A DNA stretch of 64,000 bases, taken from contig OU696595.1 in assembly GCA_916048095.2 (NCBI GenBank), positions 3,233,795-3,297,794 of the forward strand, read 5' to 3'. Made by a program: the position numbers and the translations under genes. The stretch comes from Sacculina carcini (Eukaryota; Arthropoda; Thecostraca; Sacculinidae). Below are positions 34,563 to 47,292 of this stretch, piece by piece. Positions within the stretch are counted from its first letter, which is position 1. The number at the start of each line of letters is the position of its first letter. Under the pieces are notes generated by a model. The model was given only the letters and a program-made list of their open reading frames with translations, was not told the origin of the DNA and ran no database searches.

Positions 34563-36283
34563 GAGGCTCAAAACTCTGCTTTTGAGGCGAGCAAACGGGC
34601 GCTAGCCCACGCATCTCGTCTAGCTTTTCCTTGGAACGATGCCCCGACCAGAGTGGTGGCCGACAAGTCTGATACAGCTGTGGGAGCGGTGATATTGCAG
34701 AAGCAACGTGGAGTGTGGTTTCCTCTAGCACACCACTCACGGAAGCTTCAGGGTGCACAGCTTCGCTGGTGTACAGGCGACAAAAAACTCCATGCGCTCT
34801 TTAGTGCCATAAAACGTTTTCGCCACTTGCTAGAAGGCCGCCCAGGACTCCAACTGTGGACTGACCACAAGCCGCTCACATACGCTTTCACCAGCTCATC
34901 CGAACGTTCGCCGCGCGTACAGAGCCAGCTTGCGTTCATTAGTGAATTTTCGACCGACATACGTCACATCAACGGACTCGACAATGTGGTTTCCGACTGT
35001 CTGAGTCGGCCACCGACGCCCGTCTCCAGAGAATCTACGCACCATTCGTCCGTCGTGTACACGGAAGCGCAGCAGAATATGGATTCGTCGCGTTTGGCGA
35101 AAGCACAGTACCAGTGTCCCTGCAACGTGAGGTGTACGAGCGGTTCCACAACATGCACCATCCCAGCGCCAGAGTGACACGCCGCTTGATCTCAGAAAGA
35201 TTTGTGTTTTCTCGGCTCTCCTCGAAAGTTGCCACATGGGCCAAAAGCTGTTTGCATTGTCAGCAGTGCAAAGTCGCGCGGCACCAGCGTACTCCTCTTC
35301 GTCGCCCACCTCTGCCTTCCGGTCGATTTGAAAGTCTCCATGTGGACATTGTAGGCCCTCTACCCGAGGTCAACGGATACCGGTACATATTCACCGTGAT
35401 TGATCGGTTCACTCGCTACCCGGAGGCGGTTCCGATGGTAACAGCGACAGCACCGGAATGCGCTAAAGCTTTGTTGGACTGGGTGGCCAGTTTCGGCATG
35501 TGTCTCTCTATCACGTCAGACCGAGGGCGTCAGTTTGTCTCTGACCTCTGGAAAGAGTTGTGGGCGTTACTTGGAGCACAATTAACCACGTCCTGCGCCT
35601 ACATGCCCCAACAGAACGGTCTGGTTGAGCGCATGCACCGGCAACTGAAGGCATCATTGACAGCTGCACTGCAAAATAATATCAATTGGCCATCAGCTCT
35701 CCCCGTCGTACTAATGGGAATGCGTTCGTCGTACAAGCCCGACATAGGAACGTCGTCTGCAGAACTCGTTCTGGGGGAGAAATTCCGGCTTCCAGGTCAA
35801 TTTTTCACTGAGACTCATCCAGTTCCAGCGAGTGAGATGGCGCGCCAGTTGGTGAAGTCATTTGCTGACTTAAAGCCTGTCCCGACAGCTTGGCATCGCC
35901 GCTATGACGCCCACCGGCCTTTCATCTGACCGTCACTGTCAACCGCTTCGCACGTGTTCGTAAGGGTGGACAGCGTTAGAGCTCCGCTATCTCCTCCATA
36001 CCAAGGACCATATGCGGTGATTCATCGAGGGGAGAAGGCGTTTGTGATAAACAATAACGGCAAGGAAGATACGGTTGCAGTGGACCGACTGAAGCCCGCA
36101 CATTTGGAGCGGAGTGACCAGACTTCACAGACGCCACTAGCGGCCTCGTCTCCAGCGCCAGTTCATGCTGATTCACCACAGACGCCAGCTCAAACTCCAT
36201 CGCCAGCGTCAACATCTCCGCCGACTGTCAGAATCTGGTCCCGGCGCTCCAGACCAGTGCGGCCTCCATATCGCTTCAGGTAG
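34563..36283 (+). pseudogene. pol: Ty3/Gypsy pol fragment: RNase H, integrase, GPY/F
   Basis: 5'-truncated pol. It opens in the RT-RNase H connection (LAFPWNDAPTRVVADKSD), with RNase H running through LWTDHKPLTYAF and HINGLDNVVSDCLSRPP (to ~35010). The frame then changes at ~35105, with loss of the segment normally before integrase. Integrase follows: zinc finger FHNMHHP ... CLHCQQC (~35143-35262), catalytic Asp in HVDIVGPLP (~35340), Asp in TSDRGRQF (~35515), Glu in QNGLVERMHR (~35610). A TGA at 35927-35929 precedes an in-frame continuation with the GPY/F module (PPYQGPYAVIHRGEKAFVI, ~35994). It ends in an Arg-rich tail at 36283. The pattern is like invertebrate Ty3/Gypsy elements. Confidence 0.85.
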
Positions 36284-36298
36284 TCGGTGCAGGCACCT

Positions 36299-36308
36299 GT
36301 GGGGGGGC
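36299..36308 (+). other. Polypurine tract of the Gypsy fragment
   Basis: A G-rich run (GTGGGGGGGC) directly before the TG of the LTR. Confidence 0.65.
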
Positions 36309-36556
36309 TGTGGCCAGTGACCCCGCTCGTCGTATATTTATATGGATATATGGCAGCGGCCAGTGTGTTGGCTATCCATACTGACGTCACTGCGTGTATG
36401 AGTGTGTGTGTGATATTGCTTGTATGCCTGTGTGCATGTGCGTGTGTGTGAGTGTCACTGGACACAAGTTGCGTTGTACGTTCGTTCACCCTTCACTGTG
36501 TAATACATTCATTCGCTCATCAACCACGCCAGTGTTGCATACGCCGTGCTGCTACA
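36309..36556 (+). repeat. 3' LTR of the Gypsy fragment (248 bp)
   Basis: TGTGGCCAGTGACCCC ... GTGCTGCTACA, so TG...CA ends. It contains a CRE palindrome TGACGTCA at 36382-36389. No 5' LTR exists upstream: the left end of the element is lost together with part of the host Helitron. Confidence 0.8.
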
Positions 36557-37664
36557 ATAGTAGAAAAATGAACTAATTTTAGTCGCCCGGTGTTTTTTGG
36601 TAATTTGTGTAATTTGGTACTTGGTGTCCATGGTAATTAGTGTAATTTTGGATGTATTTGAAAATTTTGATAATTTTACACTTTTTTATCATTTGTGGGT
36701 ATAAATTAAAGCTTATATTGTAGAACACAAAATTATCTACACAGTAGTATATTCCTGTGTAATCGCAAGTGCGTCAATGGTGATTGGACTTCAGTGAAAT
36801 TAAATCAGTGTATATTCATGTGTAATCGCAAGTGCGCATAATAGCTGTCAAATTGGCAATATGTCCTTTTGACTTTACACCGCCGTAACTTCCTTCAGCT
36901 ATACTTTGGAAAATTACAAATTATACCGTATTGTAGAAAACAAGATTTCTAGTACGATGGTATAATTTATTTTTATGTAAGTCAAAGTGTCCAAGTGTGA
37001 ATATTTGTGAAAAGTGAAAAGTCCAAGTGTGAATATTTTTATTTTTATTTTTACATAATATTTTCCCTCAACCCGCCTCATATATAAACCCACGCATTGT
37101 GCGGAATAATTCAGAACGCAAACACGTAACAAACAATGAAAATTCTAGCATGTAAACCCGCCCGTCGTGCGAAACAGTTCATACTATCAAATTTGTATTC
37201 AATTCATAAGAGAAAATAAATATGAATTAATAAAGAAAAGAGTAAACCCAAAAAAAATCCTATTTAAACCTGCCGGTCGTGCTGAATAATTCAGAACTCT
37301 GACACAAAACAATGAAAAATGACTTATTCTTTTTCATAATGTCTTCAAAATATATTTATAACTCGACATCACCATCTAGCATCAAAACCCGCCCTTTGTG
37401 CAGAACAATAAATAAAGTAAAATGAATATTGAATTAATAAAAAATGATTAGAAATTAAAAAAGAAAAAGTAAACACATAAAAAGTCTTAACCAATAGAAA
37501 AGTCTAAATGTGAATGTTCTTATTTTAGATGTTGCAAAATATTTTCTCTCTAGAAAATTTTTATTAGAAAAATATATATTTGTAAATTCTTGTTTTAATT
37601 ATTGACGTAGTTTTTTTCCTCAACACTGCTCAAGTTCACACCCATCCTTCGTGCTCAGTAATTC
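36557..37664 (-). mobile_element. Helitron-derived sequence, second subfamily
   Basis: Starts with the 404-bp-unit sequence, then hairpin modules with CTAG-type ends at ~37144 and ~37374. The part from ~36975 to 37540 recurs at about 46700-47290 and 50390-50985, so it marks a distinct Helitron 3'-end subfamily. No coding. Confidence 0.55.
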
Positions 37665-38453
37665 AGTACTTGTCTACACTTAACACTAAATTTTAAATTT
37701 TAAAAATAAAATCAAAAAAAGTTATAGCGGTGAAAAGACAAAATGAGCCCTGAAAAATGCGAAAATGTTGGTCAATTTTCTTAAGACTACTCCTCCTAAA
37801 CCAGCAATTACAATTTACAATTTGCAATTTACAATTAGCAACTTACAATTTGGTTTCTATACTATAATGGCGAGCTGCGAGAAAACTATTGGTGGGCCGC
37901 GTGTTTGAGACCCCTGGCGTAGATAATCTCAAACTTCTGATTAGAAATTATGATTGAATCGGTTCATTTTGTGATCACAAACTAATAATTTGGATCACCT
38001 CAGATTAGTCTGGGTTAGGTCAAGATGGGGTGGTTGGGTTGGGTTTGGTAGTTTTGGGTCAAGTTATATTGGGTTTAAATGATACCGAAATATATGATAG
38101 CGGTTAAAGTTGCGGTAGCGGTAAAAGTAGAATAGTACTTGAGCAAATAATGTTGGTGAATGATGTTAAGTTCTAAATATGTGTGGAAAACATTCTGATG
38201 AAAAGTTTTCACCATTTTTAATTGTGTTTGTTTCATGTTTTATTTCTGAATTATTCCGCACGACGGGGTTTGAATATGAGGCGGGTTGAGGGGAAATATT
38301 TTGTCAAAATTAGAACAAAAATGATTAAATTTGGACTTTTCATTTGGTTCAGATTTGTATGAGTTTACTTTTTTAATTTGCAATATTTTTCATGAAAAAG
38401 TATGAATTTTATTACATGAATTGCTCCTCACAAAGGGCGGTATTTCATGCTAA
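37665..38453 (+). mobile_element. Inverted Helitron fragment
   Basis: Opposite in orientation to its neighbours: 37665-37810 is the reverse complement of about 32030-32170, and 37860-38450 of about 32700-33290. It ends with a hairpin-like CACAAAGGGCGG, a short spacer and CTAA at 38450-38453 followed by T, a legitimate CTRR Helitron end. Confidence 0.55.
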
Positions 38454-39666
38454 TAGAAAACAATATATCTAAATTCAGCAACACACATGATTCTGGTATC
38501 ACGTTGTAAAATATGATTTACGACTGTTACTCAGGGTCATATTCGGGTAGAAAGCATGCAAATACGCTGTTCAAGTGGAAAATCCACATGACCATGATAA
38601 ATTCAGCTATATCGCGTACACTGGCCATTTGAGGTGCGCTGCGATTCTGAGAACAAAACTCAATTTGCCCAAGTATTTGTGGTCTTTGTGGCTCACACTT
38701 GCCGTCTGATAAACCAGTCATGTAGAAACTCACCGACACATACACACACATTTGCATACACACACACACACCAACACGTATTCACACAAGCATACTCGCA
38801 CACATAAACACACCCAGCTCAGTTAATATAAAAAATTAAGATGACCTTTTGTTGCAAATGCAACTTTTGTATCATAGAATCTGTTTGTCATAAGGAGCAC
38901 AAAATCTTGTAGAACACAAAATTCTCTACACAGTAGTATATTCCTGTGTAATCGCAAGTGCGCATAATAGCTGTCAAATTGGCAATAAGTCATTTTGAAT
39001 TTACACCGCCGTAACTGCCTTCAGATATATTTTGGAAAATTAAAAATTTTACCGTATTGTAGAAAACAAGAGGTCTAGCACGATGGTATAATTTATTTCT
39101 ATGTATAACAATTAGTTACTGAAAAATAGTAGAAAAATTAATTAATTTTAGTCTCCCGGTGTTCAAGTGTAATTTTGGATGTATTTACGAATTTTGCCAA
39201 TTTTACACGTTTTTTGTATCATTTGTGGGTATTAATTATAACTTTTCTTGTAGAACACAAAATTATCTACACAATATTATTATTTTTATATAAGTATTAT
39301 CTACACAATAGTATATATATATATATATATATATAATATACATTCTTAAAACAAACCTTAGTATACTATTTTTTTCCTGTTTTGTCAAAGATCACATTTA
39401 GATTACGTTTTTTATTTGACCTTGCAGAGACAAAATTACTATAACCATTTTGGTGAGTTATTCAAGAGCTTTAAAATGGTGTTTGAATAGTGTGTCTAGG
39501 TGGTCAAACAGCTGAGATATTTTTGCTGACCGACGGCAATTTTAGCTGAAAAGATCTTCGAGGTCAAACTTTACGGTGTTATATCTCGGGAACAGTGCGA
39601 GCTAGAATACTAAAATTCTATATTTTTACACCACTCAGTGAGTTCTATAAGCCTACCAAAAAAGAA
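38454..39666. other. Mixed: unrecognised DNA, (CA)n, Helitron internal unit, (TA)n
   Basis: 38527-38740 is open on the minus strand (MASVRDIAEFIMVMWIFHLN-like) with no recognised family. (CA)n-rich sequence is at ~38740-38815. 38905-39300 is one Helitron 404-bp-type unit. A (TA)n tract lies at ~39310-39336. 39380-39660 is unrecognised. Confidence 0.45.
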
Positions 39667-42600
39667 CAAATTATTTGACATGTTGAAATTTATTTGAATG
39701 ATAATACGAATGTATACATTATTGGAACACCCTGTATACGTTTGTATTAATCAGATTGTAGCCGCTGCACTTTCTGCATGTTTTGTTCAAATATTCTAAT
39801 GTTTTAGATGTTACATTTCTCACTGAATAGCCTCAATACCCCCAGAATCTACACCCATTTTGTAGAGAGCATAAGTGCATTAAATTATTACTTACCTGAC
39901 GACAATCCAGGCGATTCATCAGTGGACTTCGTGGATGTCTCAGCACCACCGACCTTGGATTGACCTGCAGCACAATCATTGATTAATTAGGCTGTATCAA
40001 CTAAAAACAATGAGAAGCACATGTAGTAATGGAGAAATGTTGATTACACATCAGAGGCAAAAAATCACCGTCTGGCCTGTACTGCTTCCAACTGAGTGGT
40101 TGAAAACTGAAACACTAGAAGTAAGTTATTTTGCTGTTTGTATTATTAAATTTTGCATCTCTAATGACTTGATTAATCCTAGTATCAGGTTTGTGTTTGT
40201 TTGCTTTGTTTATTTTCAAAATAAATAAAATAATAAAATCACCCAGACATTCATTTTTAACTGAGAATATATTACAATAATGCGACGTAACAATCTACGA
40301 AAACGAAAACAATACAACACTAATAATAGTAACAACCATTAAGGTATTGAATATGGAATTCACATTACATTTGAGTATTCACATTGTATTTGAGTATACA
40401 CGTTACATTTTAGTGTTCACATTACATTTGAGTATTGACATTGTATTTGAGTATACACGTTACATTTTACATTTGCCAATCAACCATTGCCTCCAACAGG
40501 TCTGCTTTGTTTGCTACTATGCGAGCCATGTCAAATCACAAACTTAGAAACACTACGAGCGCACGCCAAGTCGAGATGATACGCTACCTTTTATATATGA
40601 AAAAATATAGCTAACGTGTGCATATTTACCTAACCAAAACACAAATAAAGCGTGAGTACAAGGTAAGTAATCATAAATTCACTAAGAAAACAAAATAATT
40701 TATTCAAACAATTGAAAATATTTTTCAATTGTTCCCCCAAGGTGCCGCTATTTTTTAGGTGCGTTCAAATAGAGGTTTTACGGCAAGTGTTTACGTGCGT
40801 GAATTTATAAGCGTGTTATTTTGTAAATTGTGAAAGACACACTATAACTTCATATAACATCATGCACCGTGTCATATGTAAATATATAGCTGTCATATAT
40901 AGCTGATTAATAGTTGTTTGGCGTGTTCTTAATCATCTGTGGCCAACCTGACACGTGTTAATTTATATGTTTATTAATAAATAAATTTTCGTAGTTTTGG
41001 CAGTGTTTTTAGCTGCACGCGCATGGAGAACCAATCATTTACTACAACTGGTGTCCTGCCCGACGTGATTGAACACAAAACCGCACCAACAACCGATGAC
41101 CAACAACAAGACTGAACTTTGAAGAAAAGAAAAGAATTTCTTGTTTGCTTAAAATTGAATTTGTACATGTGTTAACAAAACCATATAATAATATTTGTAA
41201 ATTATTTGACATGTTGAAATTTATTTGAATGATAATACAAATGTATACATTATTGGGACACCCTGTATACGTTTGTATTAATCAGATTGTAGCCGCTGCA
41301 CGTTCTGCATGTTTTGTTCAAATATTCTAAAGTTTTAGATGTTACATTTCTCACTGAATAGCCTCAATACCCCCAGAATCTACACCCATTTTGTAGAGAG
41401 CATAAGTGCATAAAATTATTACTTACCTGACCACAATCCAGTCGATTCATCAGTGGATTTCGTGGATGTCTCAGCACCACCGACCTTGGATTGACCTGCA
41501 GCACAATCATTGATTAATTAGGCTGTATCAACTAAAAACAATGAGAAGCACATGTAGTAATGGAGAAATGTTGATTACACATCAGAGGCAAAAAATCACC
41601 GTCTCCGGCCTGTACTGCTTCCAACTCAGTGGTTGAAAACTGAAACACTAGAAGTAAGTTATTTTGCTGTTTGTATTATTAAATTTTGCATCTCTTATGA
41701 CTTGATTAATCCTAATATCAGGTTTGTGTTTGTTTGCTTTGTTTATTTTCAAAATAAATAAAATAATAAAATCACCCAGACATTCATTTTTAACTGAGAA
41801 TATATTACAATAATGCGACGTAACAATCTACGAAAACGAAAACAATACAACACTAATAATAGTAACAACCATTAAGGTATTGAATATGGAATTCACATTA
41901 CATTTGAGTATTCACATTGTATTTAAGTATACACGTTACATTTTAGTGTTCACATTACATTTGAGTATTGACATTGTATTTGAGTATACACGTTACATTT
42001 TACATTTGCCAATCAACCATTGCCTCCAACAGGTCCGCTTTGTTTGCTACTATGCGAGCCATGTCAAATCACAAACTTAGAAACACTACGAGCGCACGCC
42101 AAGTCGAGATGATACGCTACCTTTTATATATGAAAAAATATAGCTAACGTGTGCATATTTACCTAACCAAAAACACAAATAAAGCGTGAGTACAAGGTAA
42201 GTAATCATAAATTCACTAAGAAAACAAAATAATTTATTCAAAAAATTGAAAATATTTTTCAATTGTTCCCCCAAGGTGCCGCTATTTTTTAGGTGCGTTC
42301 AAATAGAGGTTTTACGGTAAGTGTTTACGTGCGTGAATTTATAAGCGTGTTATTTCGTAAATTGTGAAAGACACACTATAACTTCATATAACATCATGCA
42401 CCGTGTCATATGTAAATATATAGCTGTCATATATAGCTGATTAATAGTTGTTTGGCGTGTTCTTAATCATCTGTGGCCAACCTGACACGTGTTAATTTAT
42501 ATGTTTATTAATAAATAAATTTTCGTAGTTTTGGCAGTGTTTTTAGCTGCACGCGCATGGAGAACCAATCATTTACTACAACTGGTGTCCTGCCCGACGT

Positions 42601-42821
42601 GATTGAACACAAAACCGCACCAACAACCGATGACCAACAACAAGACTGAACTTTGAAGAAAAGAAAAGAATTTCTTGTTTGCTTAAAATTGAATTTGTAC
42701 ATGTGTTATCAAAACCATATAATAAAATTTGTAAATTATTTGACATGTTGAAATTTATTTGAATGATAATACAAATGTATACATTATTGGGACACCCTGT
42801 ATACGTTTGTATTAATCAGAT

Positions 42822-43183
42822 TGTAGCCGCTGCACGTTCTGCATGTTTTGTTCAAATATTCTAAAGTTTTAGATGTTACATTTCTCACTGAACAACCGCA
42901 CACATGAGTGTATATTTTTGCGGTACGTATATTATTGCGTGTATATGTTGCTTATGTTATTGAGTGTGTTGTGATGTTGCGATGTATATTGTGTTGTGTG
43001 TTGCGATGTTGCGATATATGTATGATTGTTGTCTCGCGTTGCGTTCCCTGTAAAATATCTCATTCTGTGCATTTTTTAGTTCGGGGTAGAAGAAAAGGAC
43101 AGAAGACAGCTGCCGTTACAGGGGGGCACCAACACTGCTGAATTATCGCCACGAAAATACATGCAGAAAGTGCAGCGGGTACA
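42822..43183. mobile_element. Inverted-repeat element, copy 2
   Basis: Same as 25219-25580. The right repeat has an additional change (GCGGGTACA for GCGGCTACA). Confidence 0.35.
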
Positions 43184-43350
43184 AGGTAAATATATATACC
43201 TCATTAATACAAATTATTTACCACGTGTTTTTGTCGCGTATATGGTCCAAAACTTATGGAAATTTTCGCATAAAAGTACACAATGACTTACAATGTATTT
43301 TTATTATGAGTTAATTTGAAATGCATGTATTCATTGAAATGCATTTTTTT

Positions 43351-43680
43351 GGACTCCGTGGTGTAGTGGTTAGCACACCCGCCTCACAAGCGGGAGGTCC
43401 GTGGTTCAAAACCAGGCGGAGCAGAATTTTATTGGGCGAATTCTACAATCCCACAGCCCCTGTACACCCAGCAGTAAATGACGGTACCAGATATCAGTGA
43501 TGTGTTGTGTCATGCATTCTGGGGAGGTGGCCATCTCTAATACGTCTTACGTCCTTGTGGCGCCATAGCGTAGAGAGGGTCGGTTCTGCGGTGGCAGCGA
43601 GCGTCACGGGACACAGCTGTGTGTGTTCATAAGCTTCGGCTTCTTCGCGTGTAGCAGCTATCACTTAGGCATTTAACCTT
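43351..43680 (+). mobile_element. tRNA-derived SINE, full length
   Basis: Head GGACTCCGTGGTGTAGTGG with A box TGGTGTAGTGG, anticodon loop CTCACAA and B box GGTTCAAAACC, followed by the common body to CATTTAACCTT. Closest to 25748-26077, as part of the same duplicated B block. Confidence 0.8.
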
Positions 43681-44908
43681 ATTTATTCCAGAAGTGAAAT
43701 ACTTGTGAGCATTTCATAATGATGTGCAATGCTGTCAATATACTAGTGTAAATACAAGATATTCACTAGCTACAAAGGGCATATCAAATAGCACGGTGTG
43801 TGTGTATGTGTGTCCAAGATTTGTGTCGAGGCTCGGGGGGATGACAGCCATCATGCATTAGTGTTCAAAGTTGACTCATGTGGTCAATTGCTTGGCACCC
43901 TCAATTATAATATGCATACTCGATTACAACACATATCACTCATAAGTATATTGCATAAAATTGCATTCCCACTCTAGCCAAGTAATATTGTTTTGCTAAG
44001 CTGATGTTGATATAAATATACCCGATGAACTGAACTCAGCAGAATTATGGGGGGTATAGTTGCATATTCATCCCCCAGCCAATTTGTTGGGGGTATGTAC
44101 CCCCAGAATCTACACCCATTTTGTAGAGTGCATAAGTGCATAAAAGTATTACTTACTTGAAAAAGGTCCTGGCGAAACATCAGTGGATTTCGTGGATGTC
44201 TCAGCACCACCGACCTTGGATTGAGCTGCAGCACAATCATTGATTAATTAGGCTGTATCAACTAAAAACAATGAGAAGCACATGTAATAAAGGAGAAATG
44301 TTAATTACACATCAGAGGCAAAAAATCGCCGTTTCCGGCCTGTACTGCTTCCAACTCAGTGGTTGAAAACTAAAACACTAGAAGTGAGATATTCTGCTGT
44401 TTTTGTTATTAAATTTTGCATCTCTAATGACTTGATAAATCCTAATACCAGGTACAGTAATGATTTGTTTATTTTCAGAACTCGTAAAATGATAAAATTG
44501 CTCAGTTATTCATTTTTAGCTGAGAATATAATACAATAATGCGACGCAACAATCTACGAAAACGAAAACAATACAACACTAATAATAGTAACAACCATTA
44601 AGGTATTGCATTTTGAATTCACATTACATTCGAGTATTAACATTGTGGTTGAGTATACACGTTAAATTTTGCATTTGCCAATCAAGCATTGTCTCCAACA
44701 GGTCCGCTTTGTTTGCTACTGTACGAGCCATGTCAAATCACAAACTTAGAAACACTACGAGCGCACGCCAAGTCGAGATGATACGCTACCTTTTATGGAT
44801 GAAAATAATCTAGTTAACGTGTGCATATTTACTTAACCAAAAACACAAATAAAGGGTGAGTACAGGGTAAGTGATCATAAATTGTAAGTAATCATAAGTA
44901 ATCATAAA

Positions 44909-45027
44909 ACCATAGCGTGGAGAGGGTTGGTTCTGCGGTGGCAGCGAGCTGCACGGGACACACCTGTGTGTGTTTATAAGCTTCGACTTCTTCCCGTGTA
45001 GCAGCTGTCACTTAGGCATTTAACCTT
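44909..45027 (+). mobile_element. SINE 3' part, headless
   Basis: Counterpart of 27301-27419. Confidence 0.7.
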
Positions 45028-45564
45028 ATTCATTCTAGAAGTGAAATAGCTGTGAGCATTTCATAATGATGTGCAATGCTTTCAATATACTAGTGTAAAT
45101 ACAAGACATTCACTAGCTACAAAGGGCATATCAAATAGCACGTTGTGTGTGTATGTGTGTCCCAGAGTGTAGATTTGTGTCGAGGCTCGGGGTTGATGAC
45201 AGCCATCATGCATTAGTGTTCAAAGTTGACTCATGTGGTCAATTGCTTGGAGCCCTCAATTATAATATGCATACTCAATTAAAGCACATATCAGTCACAA
45301 GTATATTGCATAAAATTGCATACCCACTCTAGCCAAGTAATATTGTTTTGCTAAGCTGATGTTGATAAAAATATACCCAATGAGCTGAACTCAGCAGAAT
45401 TATCGGGGGTATAGTTGCATATTCATCCCCCAGCCAATTTGTTGGAGGTATATACCCCCAGAATCTACACCCATTTTGTAGAGAGCATAAGTGCATAAAA
45501 GTATTACTTACTTGAAAAAAATCCTGGCGAATTATCAGTGGACTTCGTAGGTGTATCAGCACCA

Positions 45565-45566
<2 letters not shown>

Positions 45567-45625
<59 letters not shown>

Positions 45626-45635
45626 GATATATATA
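45567..45635. repeat. (TA)n microsatellite
   Basis: Terminates B block copy 2, in the same relative position as 27961-28046. Here a LINE fragment follows instead of a Helitron end. Confidence 0.95.
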
Positions 45636-46290
45636 GTGGAAATTGATGGAGGAGTCAAAGGAAAACTGCTAGAATGGATGACGGACTTCCTAATTGGAAT
45701 AAAAATGAGAACTTGTTTGCGAGGAAAGCACTCGTCATGGTGTACAGTTCGGAGCGGAGTTCCACAGGGCACTGTCCCCGCTCCAATAATGTGTCTGGTG
45801 TATGTGAATAATTTGACCAAAAATATATCGGAGTGTACCTACATGAACATGTTTGCCAACGACCTGAAAGTCCACCAAGTAATACAACAAACTAGCGATT
45901 GTGAGCTTCTGCAAACGTATATAAACAATCACAATCAGTGGTGCAAAAAGTAGCAAATAAGATTCAATTTGGAAAAGCGTCACACCATGAAATTCGGATT
46001 AGGCAAAAATATAACACAGTGGCACAATAAGTATACAGTTCATGGGAAAACTATAGTAGAAGTAGGAACAGAGAAAGATTTGGGCATCACAATCGACTCA
46101 AAAATATCACCTGAAAACCATATTACAAAGATCGTACAAAAGGCCAATGTTCAAATTGCAACTATTAAAGCAGCATTTCGCAACATATATGAAGAGATGA
46201 TGAAGCTGTTGATAACAACCAAAATCAGGCCTCTTCTTGAATATGCAGTAGAAGTGTGGAACCCTCACCTTGAAAAACATCAAACAAAAA
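45636..46290 (+). pseudogene. CR1-like LINE fragment, copy 3
   Basis: Starts mid-RT (EIDGGVKGKLLEWMTDFLIG), then SGVPQGTVPAPIM, the catalytic box FANDLKV (again Asn for the first Asp), a TAG at 45951-45953 in place of a Trp codon, then KDLGITIDSKISPENHI, IATIKAAFRNI and PLLEYAVEVWNPHLEKH. It spans the junction at which copies 1 and 2 end and begin, and lies closer to the shared ancestor. It stops at segment X. Confidence 0.8.
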
Positions 46291-46570
46291 ACATGTTCAA
46301 CCATGAGATGCTGAGTGGATATATTTTTTACTTATTATTGTTAATATTATTATTATTCAGTCAGTCACCTTCAGTCGTCTGGTGAAACATTTCTTCCAAT
46401 TTCTTCAGAGATTTTTCCAAAGGTCCTAATCGAATACAAAAACACAAACAAGCAATTAATGTGTATATACACACACATATATATATATGTATAAGGCCAA
46501 TGTATATCTATACACATATACATATAAGGCATTAGCACATATACATATAAGGCCAATGTATATGTATACC

Positions 46571-46619
<49 letters not shown>

Positions 46620-46620
46620 A
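46289..46620 (+). repeat. Segment X, copy 2, with (TA)n
   Basis: Homologous to 15186-15440 (starts ATGTTCAACCATGAGATGC). Includes (CA)n/(TA)n and a ~58-bp repeat of a TATAAGGC-containing motif near 46490-46565. Confidence 0.6.
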
Positions 46621-47292
46621 TTTATACTTATTTATAAAATATATATTGATAAAAATTGATATTCATAAAAAATATTACAAATTAAAAAAGGAAACAATGT
46701 AAACTCATAAGTGTCTTACTCAATAGAAAAGTTCAAATGTGAATATTTTTATTTCTATTTTGACATGATATTTTCCCTCAACCCGCCTCATGTATAAGCC
46801 CACACATTGTGCGGAATAATTCAGAGCACTAACACGTAACAAACAATGAAAATTTTAGCATGTAAACCCGCCCGTCGTGCGGAACAATTCATACTATTAA
46901 ATTTGCATTCAATTCATAAGAGAGAATAAATATGGATAAATAAAGAAAAGAAACCCATAAAAAGTCTAAATTTCTATATTTTCATATTATTTTGACAAAA
47001 TAGTTTGCCTAAACCGCCTCATATTTAAACCTGCCCGTCGTGCTGAATGATTCAGAACTCTGACACAAAACAATGAAAAATGACTAAACTTTTTTATCAT
47101 AATGTTTGCAAAATATCTTTACTACTTAACATCACCATCTAGCATTAAAACCCGTCCGTTGTGCAGAATAGTTAATAAAGTAAAATAAATATTGAATTAA
47201 TAAAAAACGATTAGAAATTGAAATAGTAATAGTAAAACTATAAAAAGTCTTAACCAATAGAATAATCTAAATATGAATGTTTTTATTTTAGA
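46621..47292 (-). mobile_element. Helitron 3'-region fragments
   Basis: Second-subfamily modules as at 36975-37540, with hairpins near 46800, 46866, 47030 and 47150. It ends at the CTAG of the next Helitron. Confidence 0.5.

Larger units (their letters stand above)
29500..42430 (+). repeat. Segmental duplication, copy 1
   Basis: Repeated at 51066-64000. Offsets are 21,566 bp to the (TA)n tract near 39310-39336 and 21,570 bp after it. I find five substitutions: 30749, 31434, 31463, 38157 and 39140. Copy 2 runs off the window, so the right end of homology is not reached. Confidence 0.95.
39667..45565 (+). repeat. B block, copy 2: three tandem units with SINEs
   Basis: Landmark GTGAAAGACACACTATAACT at 40831 and 42364 (period ~1,534). 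There is one more unit than copy 1. 42364-45565 is collinear with 24758-27960 at roughly mid-90s percent identity by eye, including the full and headless SINEs and the terminal (TA)n. It is therefore older than the 21.6 kb duplication. Confidence 0.75.

Noticed and set aside
33262..37916. A 4.65 kb hAT transposon bounded by CAGGGGT ... ACCCCTG
   Set aside because: The two ends face inward, but their outer flanks are also homologous to each other, so they are inverted copies of one Helitron-internal segment rather than element boundaries.
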